DNA of 64,000 bases from Rhodopseudomonas pentothenatexigens (GTDB lineage Bacteria > Pseudomonadota > Alphaproteobacteria > Rhizobiales > Xanthobacteraceae): positions 1 through 64,000 of the forward strand of contig NZ_UFQQ01000004.1 in NCBI RefSeq assembly GCF_900218015.1, read 5' to 3'. The notes beneath the pieces were generated by a model. The model was not told the origin of the DNA, ran no database searches, and worked only from the letters and a program-made list of their open reading frames with translations. The first letter of the stretch is position 1, and every line of letters begins with the position of its first letter. Position numbers and translations under genes: made by a program. Shown one piece after another: positions 34,564-43,424 of this stretch.

Positions 34564-35886
34564 CTAAGCGTCTGCGCTCTCAGTATTTTCGACCATCTCG
34601 AAACGGGCCTTCGGCCAGCTCAGTTGCACGATCGCGCCATGATCGGGGAAGGTTTTGTTGCGAAATTCAACCTTGGCCCCGGTTCGCTCCAGCAGCGTGC
34701 GGGCGATGAACACGCCGAGACCGAGCCCCGAACGCTCGCGGTTGGGGTCGTCCGAACTGCGGCGGCGCGACAGATAGGGTTCGCCGATCCGGCGCAGGAC
34801 GTCGGGCTTGATCCCCGGGCCGTCGTCGGAAATCACGATCTGCACGGTGTCGGCATTCCACCAGGCATTGACCTCGACGGAGGTGCGGGCAAAGTCGACG
34901 GCGTTCTCCAGAATGTTGCCGATACCGTACAGGATCGCCGGGTTGCGCATCACCACGGGTTCGGTCTCGCCCGCCTGCGCCAGCCGGATCTTGATCGCGA
35001 TGCCGAAGTCGCGGTGCGGCGCCACCGCCTCCTCGATCAGCGTCGACAGCGGCATCCGGTCGAACGGCGCTCCGGCCGACGACAACTGCGCGATCTTGCC
35101 GAGGATCTCGCGGCAGCGCTTCGCCTGCTCGCGCAGCGTCCGCAGATCCGCGGCCATCTCCGGCGGCGCGCTCTTTTCCAGTTCGCGCGAAATCAGGAAG
35201 ATCGTCGACAGTGGAGTGCCGAGCTCGTGCGCCGCGGCGGCGGCCAGGCCGTCGAGCTGGGTCAGATGCTGCTCGCGCTCCAGCACCAGTTCGGCGGCGG
35301 ACAGCGCGTCGGCGAGCTTGCGGGCCTCTTCGGTGACCTGGAACGTGTACAGGCTGGTGACGCCGATCGCGAGCAGGATCGAAAGCCAGACGCCGACCAG
35401 ATAGATCTGCGGCAGCGCCACCGGTTCGTCGCCCGCCCAGGGCAGCGGCAAGTGGCTGTAGCCGAGAAAAGCGGCGCAGCCGGCAGCGAAGATGCCGAGC
35501 GAGATCGTCATCCGGGTCGGCAGCGCCGTGGCGCTGATCAGCACCGGGCCGAGGAACAGGAATGCGAACGGATTCTGCAGGCCGCCGGTGAAATACAGCA
35601 GCCCCGCCAGTTCGGAGATGTTGAGGGCGAGCAGCAGCGCCGCATAGATCGGCTCCATCCGCTGCATCGGATTGAAGGCGATCTGCAGTGCGAGGTTGAC
35701 CAGTCCCGAGATCGCGATGATCACGATGCACGGCATCACCGCGAAGTCGAATTCCAGCCCTTCCGAGACCACGAAGATCGCCGCGAGCTGGCCGAGCGCC
35801 GCCAGCCAGCGCAGCCGCAGGATGGTGTCGAGGCGGACGTGACGGCGGGGATGGCGGAAATCGGCTGAGATCAGATCATCGGACAT
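34564..35886 (-). CDS. regB: RegB/PrrB/RegS-type redox sensor histidine kinase
   Basis: A 440-residue membrane kinase with six predicted helices (about 22-180). It carries the quinone-responsive GGLQNPFAF heptapeptide region, the H-box AAAAHELGTPLS with H220, and KRCREIL with C258. By position C258 corresponds to the redox-active C265 of R. capsulatus RegB (H225 there). Catalytic motifs include NILENAVDFA (N), DDGPGI (G1) and GLGLGVFIA (G2). It phosphorylates the RegA partner encoded downstream when the quinone pool is reduced. ATG 35886 starts the family sequence. An ABC-transporter operon is divergent. Confidence 0.95.
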   Translation of the reverse strand: MSDDLISADFRHPRRHVRLDTILRLRWLAALGQLAAIFVVSEGLEFDFAVMPCIVIIAISGLVNLALQIAFNPMQRMEPIYAALLLALNISELAGLLYFTGGLQNPFAFLFLGPVLISATALPTRMTISLGIFAAGCAAFLGYSHLPLPWAGDEPVALPQIYLVGVWLSILLAIGVTSLYTFQVTEEARKLADALSAAELVLEREQHLTQLDGLAAAAAHELGTPLSTIFLISRELEKSAPPEMAADLRTLREQAKRCREILGKIAQLSSAGAPFDRMPLSTLIEEAVAPHRDFGIAIKIRLAQAGETEPVVMRNPAILYGIGNILENAVDFARTSVEVNAWWNADTVQIVISDDGPGIKPDVLRRIGEPYLSRRRSSDDPNRERSGLGLGVFIARTLLERTGAKVEFRNKTFPDHGAIVQLSWPKARFEMVENTESADA

Positions 35887-35995
35887 ACGCCGGACAGTAG
35901 CCTTGGGCGTTGAGGACCACAATTGAAGTCGGCGCGGCGGATCGCCCGGCCGGCGGCTTGCGCTTGGGCCTCACAATCGTCAAACAGGCGGCGTC

Positions 35996-36790
35996 ATGGC
36001 AATCGACAGTCACAACCAGCCGCAGACGGCGGCATTGCGAGCGGCGGCTGCCGCGGCGATCGAGGTCGCGCATCTATCCAAGGTCTACAAGACCGCCCGC
36101 GCGGTCGACGGCATCTCCTTTACGGTGCCTCGCGGTAGCGTCACCGGATTGCTCGGCGGCAACGGCGCCGGTAAGACCACCACGATCGCGATGATCATGG
36201 GACTGGTGCTGCCGAGCGCAGGCCGGATCCGGGTGCTCGGCTGCGGGATGCCGGAGCAGCGTGCCGATGTGCTCGGCCGGATCAATTTCGAAAGTCCCTA
36301 TGTCGACATGCCGTCGCGGCTGACGGTCCGGCAGAACCTCACGGTGTTCGGCAAGCTGTATGCGGTGCCGGATCTGGCCGGCCGAATCGCCGAACTCGCG
36401 GCCGATCTCGACCTGACCGAGTTTCTCGACCGCGCCTCCGGCAAACTGTCGGCCGGGCAGAAGACCCGCGTGGCGCTGGCCAAGGCGCTGATCAACCGGC
36501 CCGAGCTGTTGCTGCTCGACGAGCCGACTGCGTCGCTCGACCCCGACACCGCCGACTGGATCAGGTCGCATCTGGAAAGCTATCGCAAACAACGCGGCGC
36601 CAGCATCCTGCTCGCCTCGCACAACATGCTCGAGGTCGAGCGAATGTGCGACCGGGTCGTGATCATGAAGCGCGGCCGGATCGAGGACGACGACACCCCG
36701 TCCGCCATCATGGCACGCTACAACCGTGCGACGCTGGAGGACGTATTCCTCGACGTCGCCCGTGGTCGGGCACGGGACGCTGAATCATGA
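35996..36790 (+). CDS. ABC transporter ATP-binding protein
   Basis: A 264-residue ABC ATPase. Walker A GGNGAGKTTT near residue 59, signature LSAGQKTRVALAKAL near 148, Walker B LLLLDEPTASLDPDT near 169, and the switch histidine in LLASHNMLEVERMCDRVVIM. It is of the ABC-2/export class (NodI/CcmA-like). The signature reads LSAGQ, a small change from LSGGQ. It forms an operon with the following permease gene through an ATGA overlap. The exported substrate is unknown. Confidence 0.92.
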   Translation: MAIDSHNQPQTAALRAAAAAAIEVAHLSKVYKTARAVDGISFTVPRGSVTGLLGGNGAGKTTTIAMIMGLVLPSAGRIRVLGCGMPEQRADVLGRINFESPYVDMPSRLTVRQNLTVFGKLYAVPDLAGRIAELAADLDLTEFLDRASGKLSAGQKTRVALAKALINRPELLLLDEPTASLDPDTADWIRSHLESYRKQRGASILLASHNMLEVERMCDRVVIMKRGRIEDDDTPSAIMARYNRATLEDVFLDVARGRARDAES

Positions 36791-37617
36791 GAAGTCTGAT
36801 CGCAAGCCTCGAACTCGGTCACGGCCTTGCCTGGCACCGGATCAGCGCGATGGTGATGCGCTACTGGTACCTGCTGTTGTCGTCGTGGCCGCGGCTGTTC
36901 GAGCTGGTGTACTGGCCGGTGCTGCAGGTGATCACCTGGGGCTTCCTGCAGAGCTACGTGGCGCAGAACGCCGGCTTCTTCGCCCGCGCCGGCGGCACGC
37001 TGATCGGCGCGGTGATCCTGTGGGACATCCTGTTTCGCGGCCAGCTCGGGTTCTCGATCTCGTTCCTGGAAGAGATGTGGGCGCGCAATCTCGGCAACCT
37101 GATGATGAGCCCGCTGAAGCCGATCGAGTTCCTGATCGCGCTGATGATCATGAGCCTGATCCGGCTCGCGATCGGCGTGGTGCCGATGGTGCTGCTGGCG
37201 ATGGTGGTGTTCGACTTCAACCTGTTCGGGTTCGGACTGCCGCTCGGCGCGTTCTTCTGTAACCTGATCTTCACCTCGTGGGCACTGGGCATCTTCGTTT
37301 CCGGCCTGGTGCTTCGCCACGGACTCGGCGCCGAGAGCATCGTCTGGAGCCTGATGTTCGGGGTGATGCCGCTCGCCTGTGTCTACTATCCGGTTTCTGT
37401 GCTGCCGGATTGGCTGCAGGTCGTCGCCTGGACGCTGCCGCCGACCTACGTGTTCGAGGGGATGCGCGCGCTGCTGATCGATCATCAGTTCCGAGGCGAT
37501 CTGATGGTGTGGGCGCTCGGCATCAACGTGGTGCTGTTCGTGGGCGCGTTCGTCAGCTTCCTGGCGATGCTGAACAGCGCTCGGCGCCACGGGTCGCTGA
37601 TCCAGAGCGGCGAGTAG
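36787..37617 (+). CDS. ABC-2 type transporter permease
   Basis: A 276-residue permease with six helices (about residues 38-60, 70-92, 110-132, 142-165, 172-190, 235-258). The amphipathic segment FSISFLEEMWARNLGNLMMSPLKPIEFL (about 79-106) is characteristic of ABC-2 exporters such as NodJ and polysaccharide or drug exporters. It starts inside the stop of the ATPase gene. A weak hairpin CGGACA/TGTCCG with a T-rich tail (37627-37660) follows and may be its terminator. Confidence 0.88.
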   Translation: MRSLIASLELGHGLAWHRISAMVMRYWYLLLSSWPRLFELVYWPVLQVITWGFLQSYVAQNAGFFARAGGTLIGAVILWDILFRGQLGFSISFLEEMWARNLGNLMMSPLKPIEFLIALMIMSLIRLAIGVVPMVLLAMVVFDFNLFGFGLPLGAFFCNLIFTSWALGIFVSGLVLRHGLGAESIVWSLMFGVMPLACVYYPVSVLPDWLQVVAWTLPPTYVFEGMRALLIDHQFRGDLMVWALGINVVLFVGAFVSFLAMLNSARRHGSLIQSGE

Positions 37618-37755
37618 GCCATTTCCCGGACACGCCTGTGGACTGTCCGTGCTTACATTTTGCGCGGCAAAGCGCATATTTCGATCTTGTGATTGACGCG
37701 CCACTACCCAGCCGCCAGTATGTTGCGCCGCACAGGGTACGAGGGACACAACGCG

Positions 37756-39084
37756 ATGCCGGTCGTTATTGGTGAATTTGGTCGACCGCCGGAGATGCCT
37801 GCGGAAGTCAGTCCGGCGCTAACCACGCCGATGTACTGGTTCTACGAGATGGCTCACGCCTCGCTGAATCCGGCGCGGGCGATGTCGGATGCGACCAAGC
37901 TGGCGTTCAAGAACCCGCTCAACCCGTGGAGCCACACCGAGATCGGCAAGTCGATCGCGGCCGCCTGCGAAGTGTTCGAGCGTACCACCCGCCGCTACGG
38001 CAAGCCGGAGTGGGGCCTCGACGACACCGACGTCAACGGCATGCGGGTTCCGGTCGAGATCCACAATGTGTGGGAAAAGCCGTTCTGCCGGCTACTGTAT
38101 TTCGAGCGCAAGCTGGAGCGGCCGCTGCGCCATCCGCAGCCGCGGCTGCTGATCGTGGCGCCGATGTCGGGCCATTACGCGACGCTGCTGCGCGGCACGG
38201 TCGAAGCTTTCCTGCCGACCCACGAGGTCTATATCACCGACTGGTCCGATGCCCGGATGGTGCCGGTCGCGGCCGGCCGGTTCGACCTCGACGACTATGT
38301 CGACTACGTCATCGAAATGCTGCAGACGCTGGGCGGCAACGTCCATGTCATGGCGGTGTGTCAGCCGTCGGTGCCGGTGCTGACCGCGGTGTCGGTGATG
38401 GAAGCCAACGGCGATCCGTTCGTGCCGCTGTCGATGACGCTGATGGGCGGCCCGATCGACACCCGCCGCAACCCGACCGCGGTCAACAATCTCGCGGCCG
38501 AGAAGGGCATCGACTGGTTCCGCAACCACGTCATCACCAAGGTGCCGTTCCCGCATCCCGGCTTCATGCGCGACGTCTATCCCGGGTTCCTGCAGCTCAA
38601 CGGCTTCATCAGCATGAACCTCGACCGCCACGTCGACGCCCACAAGAACCTGTTCAACCATCTGGTCCAGGGCGACGGCGATCTCGCCGACAAGCATCGC
38701 GAGTTCTACGACGAGTATCTGGCGGTGATGGACCTGACGGCGGAGTTCTATCTGCAGACCGTCGACCTGGTGTTCGTCAAGCATGCGCTGCCGAAGGGCG
38801 AGATGACTCACCGCGGCAAGCTGGTCGAACCGTCGAAGATCACCCGCGTGGCGCTGATGACGGTAGAGGGCGAGAACGATGACATCTCCGGTCTCGGTCA
38901 GACCGAAGCGACGCACGATCTGTGCACGTCGATCCCGGACAATCGTCGCGTTCACTACGTGCAGAAGGGCGTCGGTCATTACGGCGTGTTCAACGGCTCG
39001 CGTTTCCGCTCGGAAATCGTGCCGCGGATCTGTGATTTCCACGCGTCGTCGGCCAGCGATGTGCCGGCGCGCGCGGCGGAGTGA
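37756..39084 (+). CDS. phaZ: Intracellular poly(3-hydroxybutyrate) depolymerase
   Basis: A 442-residue PHB-mobilising enzyme acting on granules in the cytoplasm. The amino end IGEFGRPPEMPAEVSPALTTPMYWFYEMAHASLNPARAMSD is the standard start of rhizobial PhaZ. The nucleophile motif is MAVCQPSVPVLTAVS with C202 in place of serine, as in Ralstonia PhaZa1. The histidine is near the C-terminus in GVGHYGVFNGSRFRSEI and the acid in VEGENDDISG. ATG 37756 is chosen by family match; the only ribosome-like site (GAGGGA) is rather far upstream. An ATG at 37720 is an alternative. Confidence 0.93.
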   Translation: MPVVIGEFGRPPEMPAEVSPALTTPMYWFYEMAHASLNPARAMSDATKLAFKNPLNPWSHTEIGKSIAAACEVFERTTRRYGKPEWGLDDTDVNGMRVPVEIHNVWEKPFCRLLYFERKLERPLRHPQPRLLIVAPMSGHYATLLRGTVEAFLPTHEVYITDWSDARMVPVAAGRFDLDDYVDYVIEMLQTLGGNVHVMAVCQPSVPVLTAVSVMEANGDPFVPLSMTLMGGPIDTRRNPTAVNNLAAEKGIDWFRNHVITKVPFPHPGFMRDVYPGFLQLNGFISMNLDRHVDAHKNLFNHLVQGDGDLADKHREFYDEYLAVMDLTAEFYLQTVDLVFVKHALPKGEMTHRGKLVEPSKITRVALMTVEGENDDISGLGQTEATHDLCTSIPDNRRVHYVQKGVGHYGVFNGSRFRSEIVPRICDFHASSASDVPARAAE

Positions 39085-39423
39085 TTAGTACGCGTCGTCG
39101 ATCGGCGTCTGCTGTGGACGATGCGTTGATCGGGATGAGTTTGCACTGATGAATCAAGTGCAAGCCGGCTGAGCAGTGGTGGATGCGGCCTGGGGGAATC
39201 CAGATTCACGGGTTCCGCAAGTAGTGAGGAGTGAGTCACCTCTCAGGGCATCATTTTGAATCAAAATTCGGCTAAATTTCAGGTTCCCGACCCCATCACT
39301 TAGGGGTGCGACATCGGCCTCGCCCTGTATATTGGGCAAATGATTTGTTTTTGCGCCGAGCGCTTCCCATGGCGGCGGTTATGGCAGATTCCAGGGGACC
39401 TTCTGTTTCCTGGACCTGCAGAC
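39085..39423. other. 339-base intergenic region with a hairpin and a palindrome
   Basis: No credible gene. Two structures: TTGCACT (39141-39147) pairs with AGTGCAA (39157-39163), loop of nine, 57 bases after phaZ; and ATTTTGAATCAAAAT (39253-39267) is a perfect 15-base palindrome in an AT-rich patch upstream of the metalloprotease gene, operator-like. No T-run follows the first hairpin. Confidence 0.5.
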
Positions 39424-40173
39424 ATGGCCCGCGCACTTCTCTATCGGCGCCCGACGGAGCCGTCGACCATCCCCGTTCGGCACGGCTCGCAGTACTTCGC
39501 CGTCCGTATTCGCCGCCACCGTCGCGCGCGACGTTACACCTTGCGGATTCATCCGAGCGATCGCGAGGCGATCCTGACGATGCCGCCCCGTGGCACGCTG
39601 GCCGACGCCAAGGAATTCGCCCAGCGCCACGGCGCGTGGATCGCCGCGCGTCTCGGCCGGCTGCCGAAGGCCGCGCCGTTCCTGCCCGGCACATTGGTGC
39701 CGCTGCGCGGCCAGGACCATAAGATCGTGCACCGCGCCGGCCGCGGCACGGTGTGGACCGAGGTGCGCGAATCCGGCGAGAAGATCCTGTGCGTCGCCGG
39801 CGAGGCCGAGCACATCGAGCGCCGGGTGATGGATTTCCTCAAGCGCGAGGCGCGCCGCGACCTGCAGAAGGCCTGCGACCGCTATGCGCCCGAGCTCGGC
39901 GTCAAGGTCACCCGGCTGTCGATCCGAGACCAGTCGAGCCGCTGGGGGTCGTGCACCTCGGCCGGCTCGCTGTCGTTCTCATGGCGGCTGATCCTGGCGC
40001 CGCCCTACGTGCTGGACTATCTGGCCGCCCACGAGGTCGCGCATCTCGTCGAGATGAACCACTCGGCGCGGTTCTGGCGCGTGGTCGGCAAGGTCTGCCC
40101 GCAGATGGAGCGTGCCAAGACCTGGCTCGACTCCTGCGGCAACGACCTGCACCGCTACGGCATCTCGGACTAA
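39424..40173 (+). CDS. YgjP-like (DUF45) metallopeptidase-fold protein
   Basis: A 249-residue protein with zinc-binding AAHEVAHLVEMNHSARFW (about residues 201-218), the HExxH...H pattern of the YgjP/WLM-type metallopeptidases, and the preceding conserved IRDQSSRWGSCTSAGSLSFSWRLILAP (about 170-196). The N-terminal beta-rich region covers 20-75. Fission into UTP pyrophosphatase activity has been reported for E. coli YgjP; the exact role here is open. ATG 39424 is chosen by family length. Confidence 0.86.
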   Translation: MARALLYRRPTEPSTIPVRHGSQYFAVRIRRHRRARRYTLRIHPSDREAILTMPPRGTLADAKEFAQRHGAWIAARLGRLPKAAPFLPGTLVPLRGQDHKIVHRAGRGTVWTEVRESGEKILCVAGEAEHIERRVMDFLKREARRDLQKACDRYAPELGVKVTRLSIRDQSSRWGSCTSAGSLSFSWRLILAPPYVLDYLAAHEVAHLVEMNHSARFWRVVGKVCPQMERAKTWLDSCGNDLHRYGISD

Positions 40174-40199
40174 CCGGTCGGCGCGGCTGTTGGCGTAGT

Positions 40200-40310
40200 C
40201 GTCATCGCCCGCGCAGGCGGGCGACCCAGTTTCGCAGAGCGCTCATTGCGGCGCACGAGCGACCTCAACCCTCTGGGATACTGGATCCTCCGCTTTCGCG
40301 GAGGATGACC
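40200..40310. repeat. Dispersed palindromic repeat, family C
   Basis: Left arm CGTCATCGCCCGCGCAGGCG, with the perfect local hairpin TCGCCCGC/GCGGGCGA; right arm with ATCCTCCGC-TTTC-GCGGAGGAT followed by GATGAC. The middle contains GACCCAGT and its partner ACTGGAT. This 'CGTCATCGCCCG...' element is a familiar multicopy intergenic repeat in Bradyrhizobium relatives. It lies between convergent metalloprotease and PBP1A genes, so both hairpins may terminate transcription. Confidence 0.75.
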
Positions 40311-40322
40311 GTGCACGAAGCA

Positions 40323-42530
40323 TCACCGCCCGAACAGCCGGTCCATCAGCCAACCATCGAGGCCTGCTGCGGCTTCCGGGCGGACGTTGGCGCGGGTCGG
40401 CGGGGGCATCCGGGCGCCGGGCGGAGCGTTGATGACCTGGGTTTCGCCGCGGGGACCGACCTGCGCGATGGTACCGCCTGCGATGGTGGCGCCGCCCGAG
40501 CTGCCGAAACCCGATGACGACGGTCCGGCGATCGGACCCCCGCTCCAGCCGCCGGGCAGCGGCTGCGGGGCCTCGCCCTTGAGGGCTTCGCGCATGAACC
40601 GCGTCCACACCTCGACCGGCAGGCCCCCGCCGGTCGCCTTGCGGGTCGGCGAATTGTCGTCGTTGCCGAGCCACACCCCGGTCACCAGGGTCGACGTGTA
40701 GCCGATGAACCAGGCGTCGCGGAAATCCTGGCTGGTGCCGGTCTTGCCGGCCGCCACCCAGCCCGGCAGATCCGCCCTGTGGGCGGTGCCCGAGCGCAGC
40801 GTCTCCTGCATCATGGTGTTCATCATCGCCACTGCGCGCGGATCGACCACCCGGGTCGCGGGCTCGCCAGTGCGCGCGTACAGCACCTTGTTGCCCTGCG
40901 CGGTGCGGATCCGCTTCACCACGTGCGGCGACACCAACAGCCCGCCATTGGCGAAGGTGGCGTAGGCGCCGACCAGCTCGGTCACCGACACCTCCGAGGT
41001 GCCGAGCGCGATCGACGGGTTGGCGTCGAGCTTGGAGGCGATGCCGAGCCGGTGCGCGGTGCGCACCACGTTCTTCGGCCCGACTTCGAGACCGAGCCGC
41101 ACCGCCACCGTGTTCAGCGACATCGCCAGCGCCTGGGTCAGCGTCACCGCGCCGAAATATTCGTGGGTGTAGTTCTCCGGCTTCCAGCCTTTGAGTTCGA
41201 GCGGCGCGTCCTGGCGGATGGTGTCGGGCGTCAACCCGGCTTCGACCGCGGTCAGATATACGAACGGCTTGAACGCCGAGCCGGGCTGCCGCTTGGCGGT
41301 GACGGCGCGGTTGAACTGGCTGTCGGCGTAGTTGCGCCCGCCGATCATCGCCCGCACCGTGCCGTCCGGCGTCATCGCCACCAGCGCGCCTTGCGTCACT
41401 TTGTATTTGACGCTCTTGGCGGCGAGCTCGTCGATGATCGCGGCCTCGGCGACCGACTGCAGCTTCGGATCGATCGAGGTTTCGACGATGATCGACTGGT
41501 CGATCTGTCCGACCAGATCGTCGAGCACCTCGGTGATCCAGTCGGCCACGTAGTTGATGGTGCCGGCGCCGGTCGGCTTGACTGTGTAAACGGGGTTGGC
41601 GATCGCGGCCTGGGCCTGCTTGACGGTGACGAAGCCGGCTTCGGCCATCGCCCCGAGCACGATCTGGGCGCGCTTCTCGGCGCCTTCGGGATTGCGATTC
41701 GGCGCCAGACGCGACGGCGACTTGACCAGCCCGGCGAGCATCGCCGCCTCGACCAGCGTCACCTCCTTGGCCGATTTGCCGAAGTACTTCTGCGCCGCGG
41801 CCTCGACCCCATAGGCGCCGGAGCCGAAATACACCCGGTTGAGATACAGTTCGAGGATCTCGGCCTTGGAATGCTTGCGCTCCAGCCACAGCGCCAGTTC
41901 GACCTCCTGCAGCTTGCGCGTCAGGGTGCGGTCCTGGGTCAGGAACAGGTTCTTGGCGAGTTGCTGAGTCAGAGTCGAGCCGCCCTGGGCCACGCCCCGG
42001 TGCAGCACGTTGGCGACCGCGGCGCGGGCGATGCCGAGCGGATCGACGCCGAAATGCGAATAGAACCGGCGGTCCTCGATCGCGATGAACGCTTTCGGCA
42101 GATACGGCGGCAGGTCCTTCAGCGCCACATTGGTGCCGGCCTGCTCGCCGCGAACCGCCAGCGTCGAGCCGTCGTCGGCGACGATGGTGATGGTCGGCGG
42201 TCGCTTCGGGATTTCCAGCGATTGGATCGGCGGCAGATGCGCGCCCACCCAGACCATGACGCCGACGACGGCCAGCACCGCCCAGATGCCGGCGACCGCG
42301 CTCCAATACATCGTGCGGCCGATCGCGCGGCGGACCGACGCGATCACGCCCTTGCGCGGCTTGCGCTTGCCGCGCGCTCCGCCGCCGGCCTTGCCCGCGG
42401 GCTTCTTCTTCGGCTTGTCGTCGGCCACGTTCACCCGATCCTGCGGCGTCAGGCGCATGTCCGCGAGCGACTCGCCGGGCCCGAATGTCGGCTCACGCCT
42501 CTCGCCGGCTTTTTTCCTGCCCCACGCCAT
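40323..42530 (-). CDS. Penicillin-binding protein 1A (bifunctional glycosyltransferase/transpeptidase)
   Basis: A 735-residue class A PBP. A lysine-rich cytoplasmic tail (1-70) precedes one membrane helix (about 75-98). The GT51 glycosyltransferase domain (about 130-305) has the catalytic motif FIAIEDRRFYSHFGVDPLGI and GGSTLTQQLAKNLFL. The transpeptidase domain (about 375-640) has the active serine in RQPGSAFKPF, SLN in MSLNTVA and KTG in AAGKTGTSQDFRDAWF. The C-terminus is Pro/Gly-rich. It polymerises and cross-links peptidoglycan in the periplasm. A GTG four codons upstream is an equally possible start. Confidence 0.94.
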   Translation of the reverse strand: MAWGRKKAGERREPTFGPGESLADMRLTPQDRVNVADDKPKKKPAGKAGGGARGKRKPRKGVIASVRRAIGRTMYWSAVAGIWAVLAVVGVMVWVGAHLPPIQSLEIPKRPPTITIVADDGSTLAVRGEQAGTNVALKDLPPYLPKAFIAIEDRRFYSHFGVDPLGIARAAVANVLHRGVAQGGSTLTQQLAKNLFLTQDRTLTRKLQEVELALWLERKHSKAEILELYLNRVYFGSGAYGVEAAAQKYFGKSAKEVTLVEAAMLAGLVKSPSRLAPNRNPEGAEKRAQIVLGAMAEAGFVTVKQAQAAIANPVYTVKPTGAGTINYVADWITEVLDDLVGQIDQSIIVETSIDPKLQSVAEAAIIDELAAKSVKYKVTQGALVAMTPDGTVRAMIGGRNYADSQFNRAVTAKRQPGSAFKPFVYLTAVEAGLTPDTIRQDAPLELKGWKPENYTHEYFGAVTLTQALAMSLNTVAVRLGLEVGPKNVVRTAHRLGIASKLDANPSIALGTSEVSVTELVGAYATFANGGLLVSPHVVKRIRTAQGNKVLYARTGEPATRVVDPRAVAMMNTMMQETLRSGTAHRADLPGWVAAGKTGTSQDFRDAWFIGYTSTLVTGVWLGNDDNSPTRKATGGGLPVEVWTRFMREALKGEAPQPLPGGWSGGPIAGPSSSGFGSSGGATIAGGTIAQVGPRGETQVINAPPGARMPPPTRANVRPEAAAGLDGWLMDRLFGR

Positions 42531-42711
42531 CGCATCGTCCACGCCGACTGTTGCGGCGGACGCTAACGGAGCCGGTTTAAGGCCCGGTAAAGCGAGGGTT
42601 AAAAGCCGGTTCCCGATTCGCCGAAAACGCCGCAGACTTGAGCCATCTCAACACCTTGGTTTACAGCTCTGCGATCGAAGCGGCGGCCGCCGACGTGCGA
42701 GAGGGACAGCA

Positions 42712-42963
42712 ATGACCAGGGTGTTGAGGACCGCGAAAGAGATCGAGGCGCTGCTGCTGCAGGACGTGCGCGGCCAGCGCCACTGCGACAAGGTCGAAGC
42801 GATCCGGATCCGGTCCTGCCAACCCTGCGACGACACCAACGGCGCCAACTGGAAGGTGGCGTCGGTCGATCCCGGTCAGGCCAGCCGCGAATTCGCGGGC
42901 GCGGCGGTGATGACCGCGATGGGCCGGCTGCAGCGCGAGGTCAGCGCCATTCCGTGGGAGTGA
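42712..42963 (+). CDS. Conserved hypothetical protein, 83 residues
   Basis: A small soluble protein with a strong GAGGGA site seven bases before ATG 42712. It contains a CxxC-like pair (RSCQPCDD) around residue 36 and a C-terminal helix (EFAGAAVMTAMGRLQREVSAIPWE). Codon use matches the neighbours, and similar small proteins occur in Bradyrhizobium. No function is known. Its stop codon lies inside the first copy of a 17-base tandem duplication. Confidence 0.66.
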   Translation: MTRVLRTAKEIEALLLQDVRGQRHCDKVEAIRIRSCQPCDDTNGANWKVASVDPGQASREFAGAAVMTAMGRLQREVSAIPWE

Positions 42964-42993
42964 CGGCTCCTTCGGAGTGATGGCTCCTTCGGA
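42960..42993. repeat. 17-base tandem duplication
   Basis: GTGACGGCTCCTTCGGA (42960-42976) is directly repeated as GTGATGGCTCCTTCGGA (42977-42993), one difference. Each unit contains the small hairpin CTCC-TTC-GGAG. The first copy contains the stop codon of the 83-residue gene. Confidence 0.8.
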
Positions 42994-43044
42994 GCGACCG
43001 CCCATCGGTCCGCCGCCTCGGCCGCCCGGCAGGACGACGGGCCT

Positions 43045-43287
43045 TCAATGATAGTTGCGGCGGCGCGGCATCGCGCCGATTTCGCCCATCAGCCAGCTCT
43101 TCATCTTGGCCCGGCTGGCGAACCGCTTGGCTTCCTCCAGCAATTCGTCGCGCTCCAGGCCCGCCGGCGTCAGCGCCGCTTCGATGTATTTCGCCACCGC
43201 GAGCTCCTCGAGCTGTTCGACGGTGAAATACCGGTTGCTGTTGCTGTCTGCTCTCATCATGGTCCGCCGCCGCAGCAGCGCCTCCAT
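43045..43287 (-). CDS. Hypothetical helical protein, 80 residues
   Basis: A short, mostly helical, charged protein (YFTVEQLEELAVAKYIEAALTPAGLERDELLEEAKRFASRAKMKSWL). GGAGG lies ten bases before ATG 43287; starts at the double methionine (43260, 43257) have no such site. A stray example of a small conserved Bradyrhizobium-type gene; I cannot assign a function. Confidence 0.6.
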   Translation of the reverse strand: MEALLRRRTMMRADSNSNRYFTVEQLEELAVAKYIEAALTPAGLERDELLEEAKRFASRAKMKSWLMGEIGAMPRRRNYH

Positions 43288-43424
43288 TCAACGGCTTCCT
43301 CCCCGTCTTGCCGGCATTCGATTCCGATTCGGCCGCACTGTCTGTGCAGAATTGGTCGATCCCCGGCGCCCTACGGGGGTGCGGCCGCCGCGGCGGCGGC
43401 GACCGCTTCGACCGACCGCGGATG

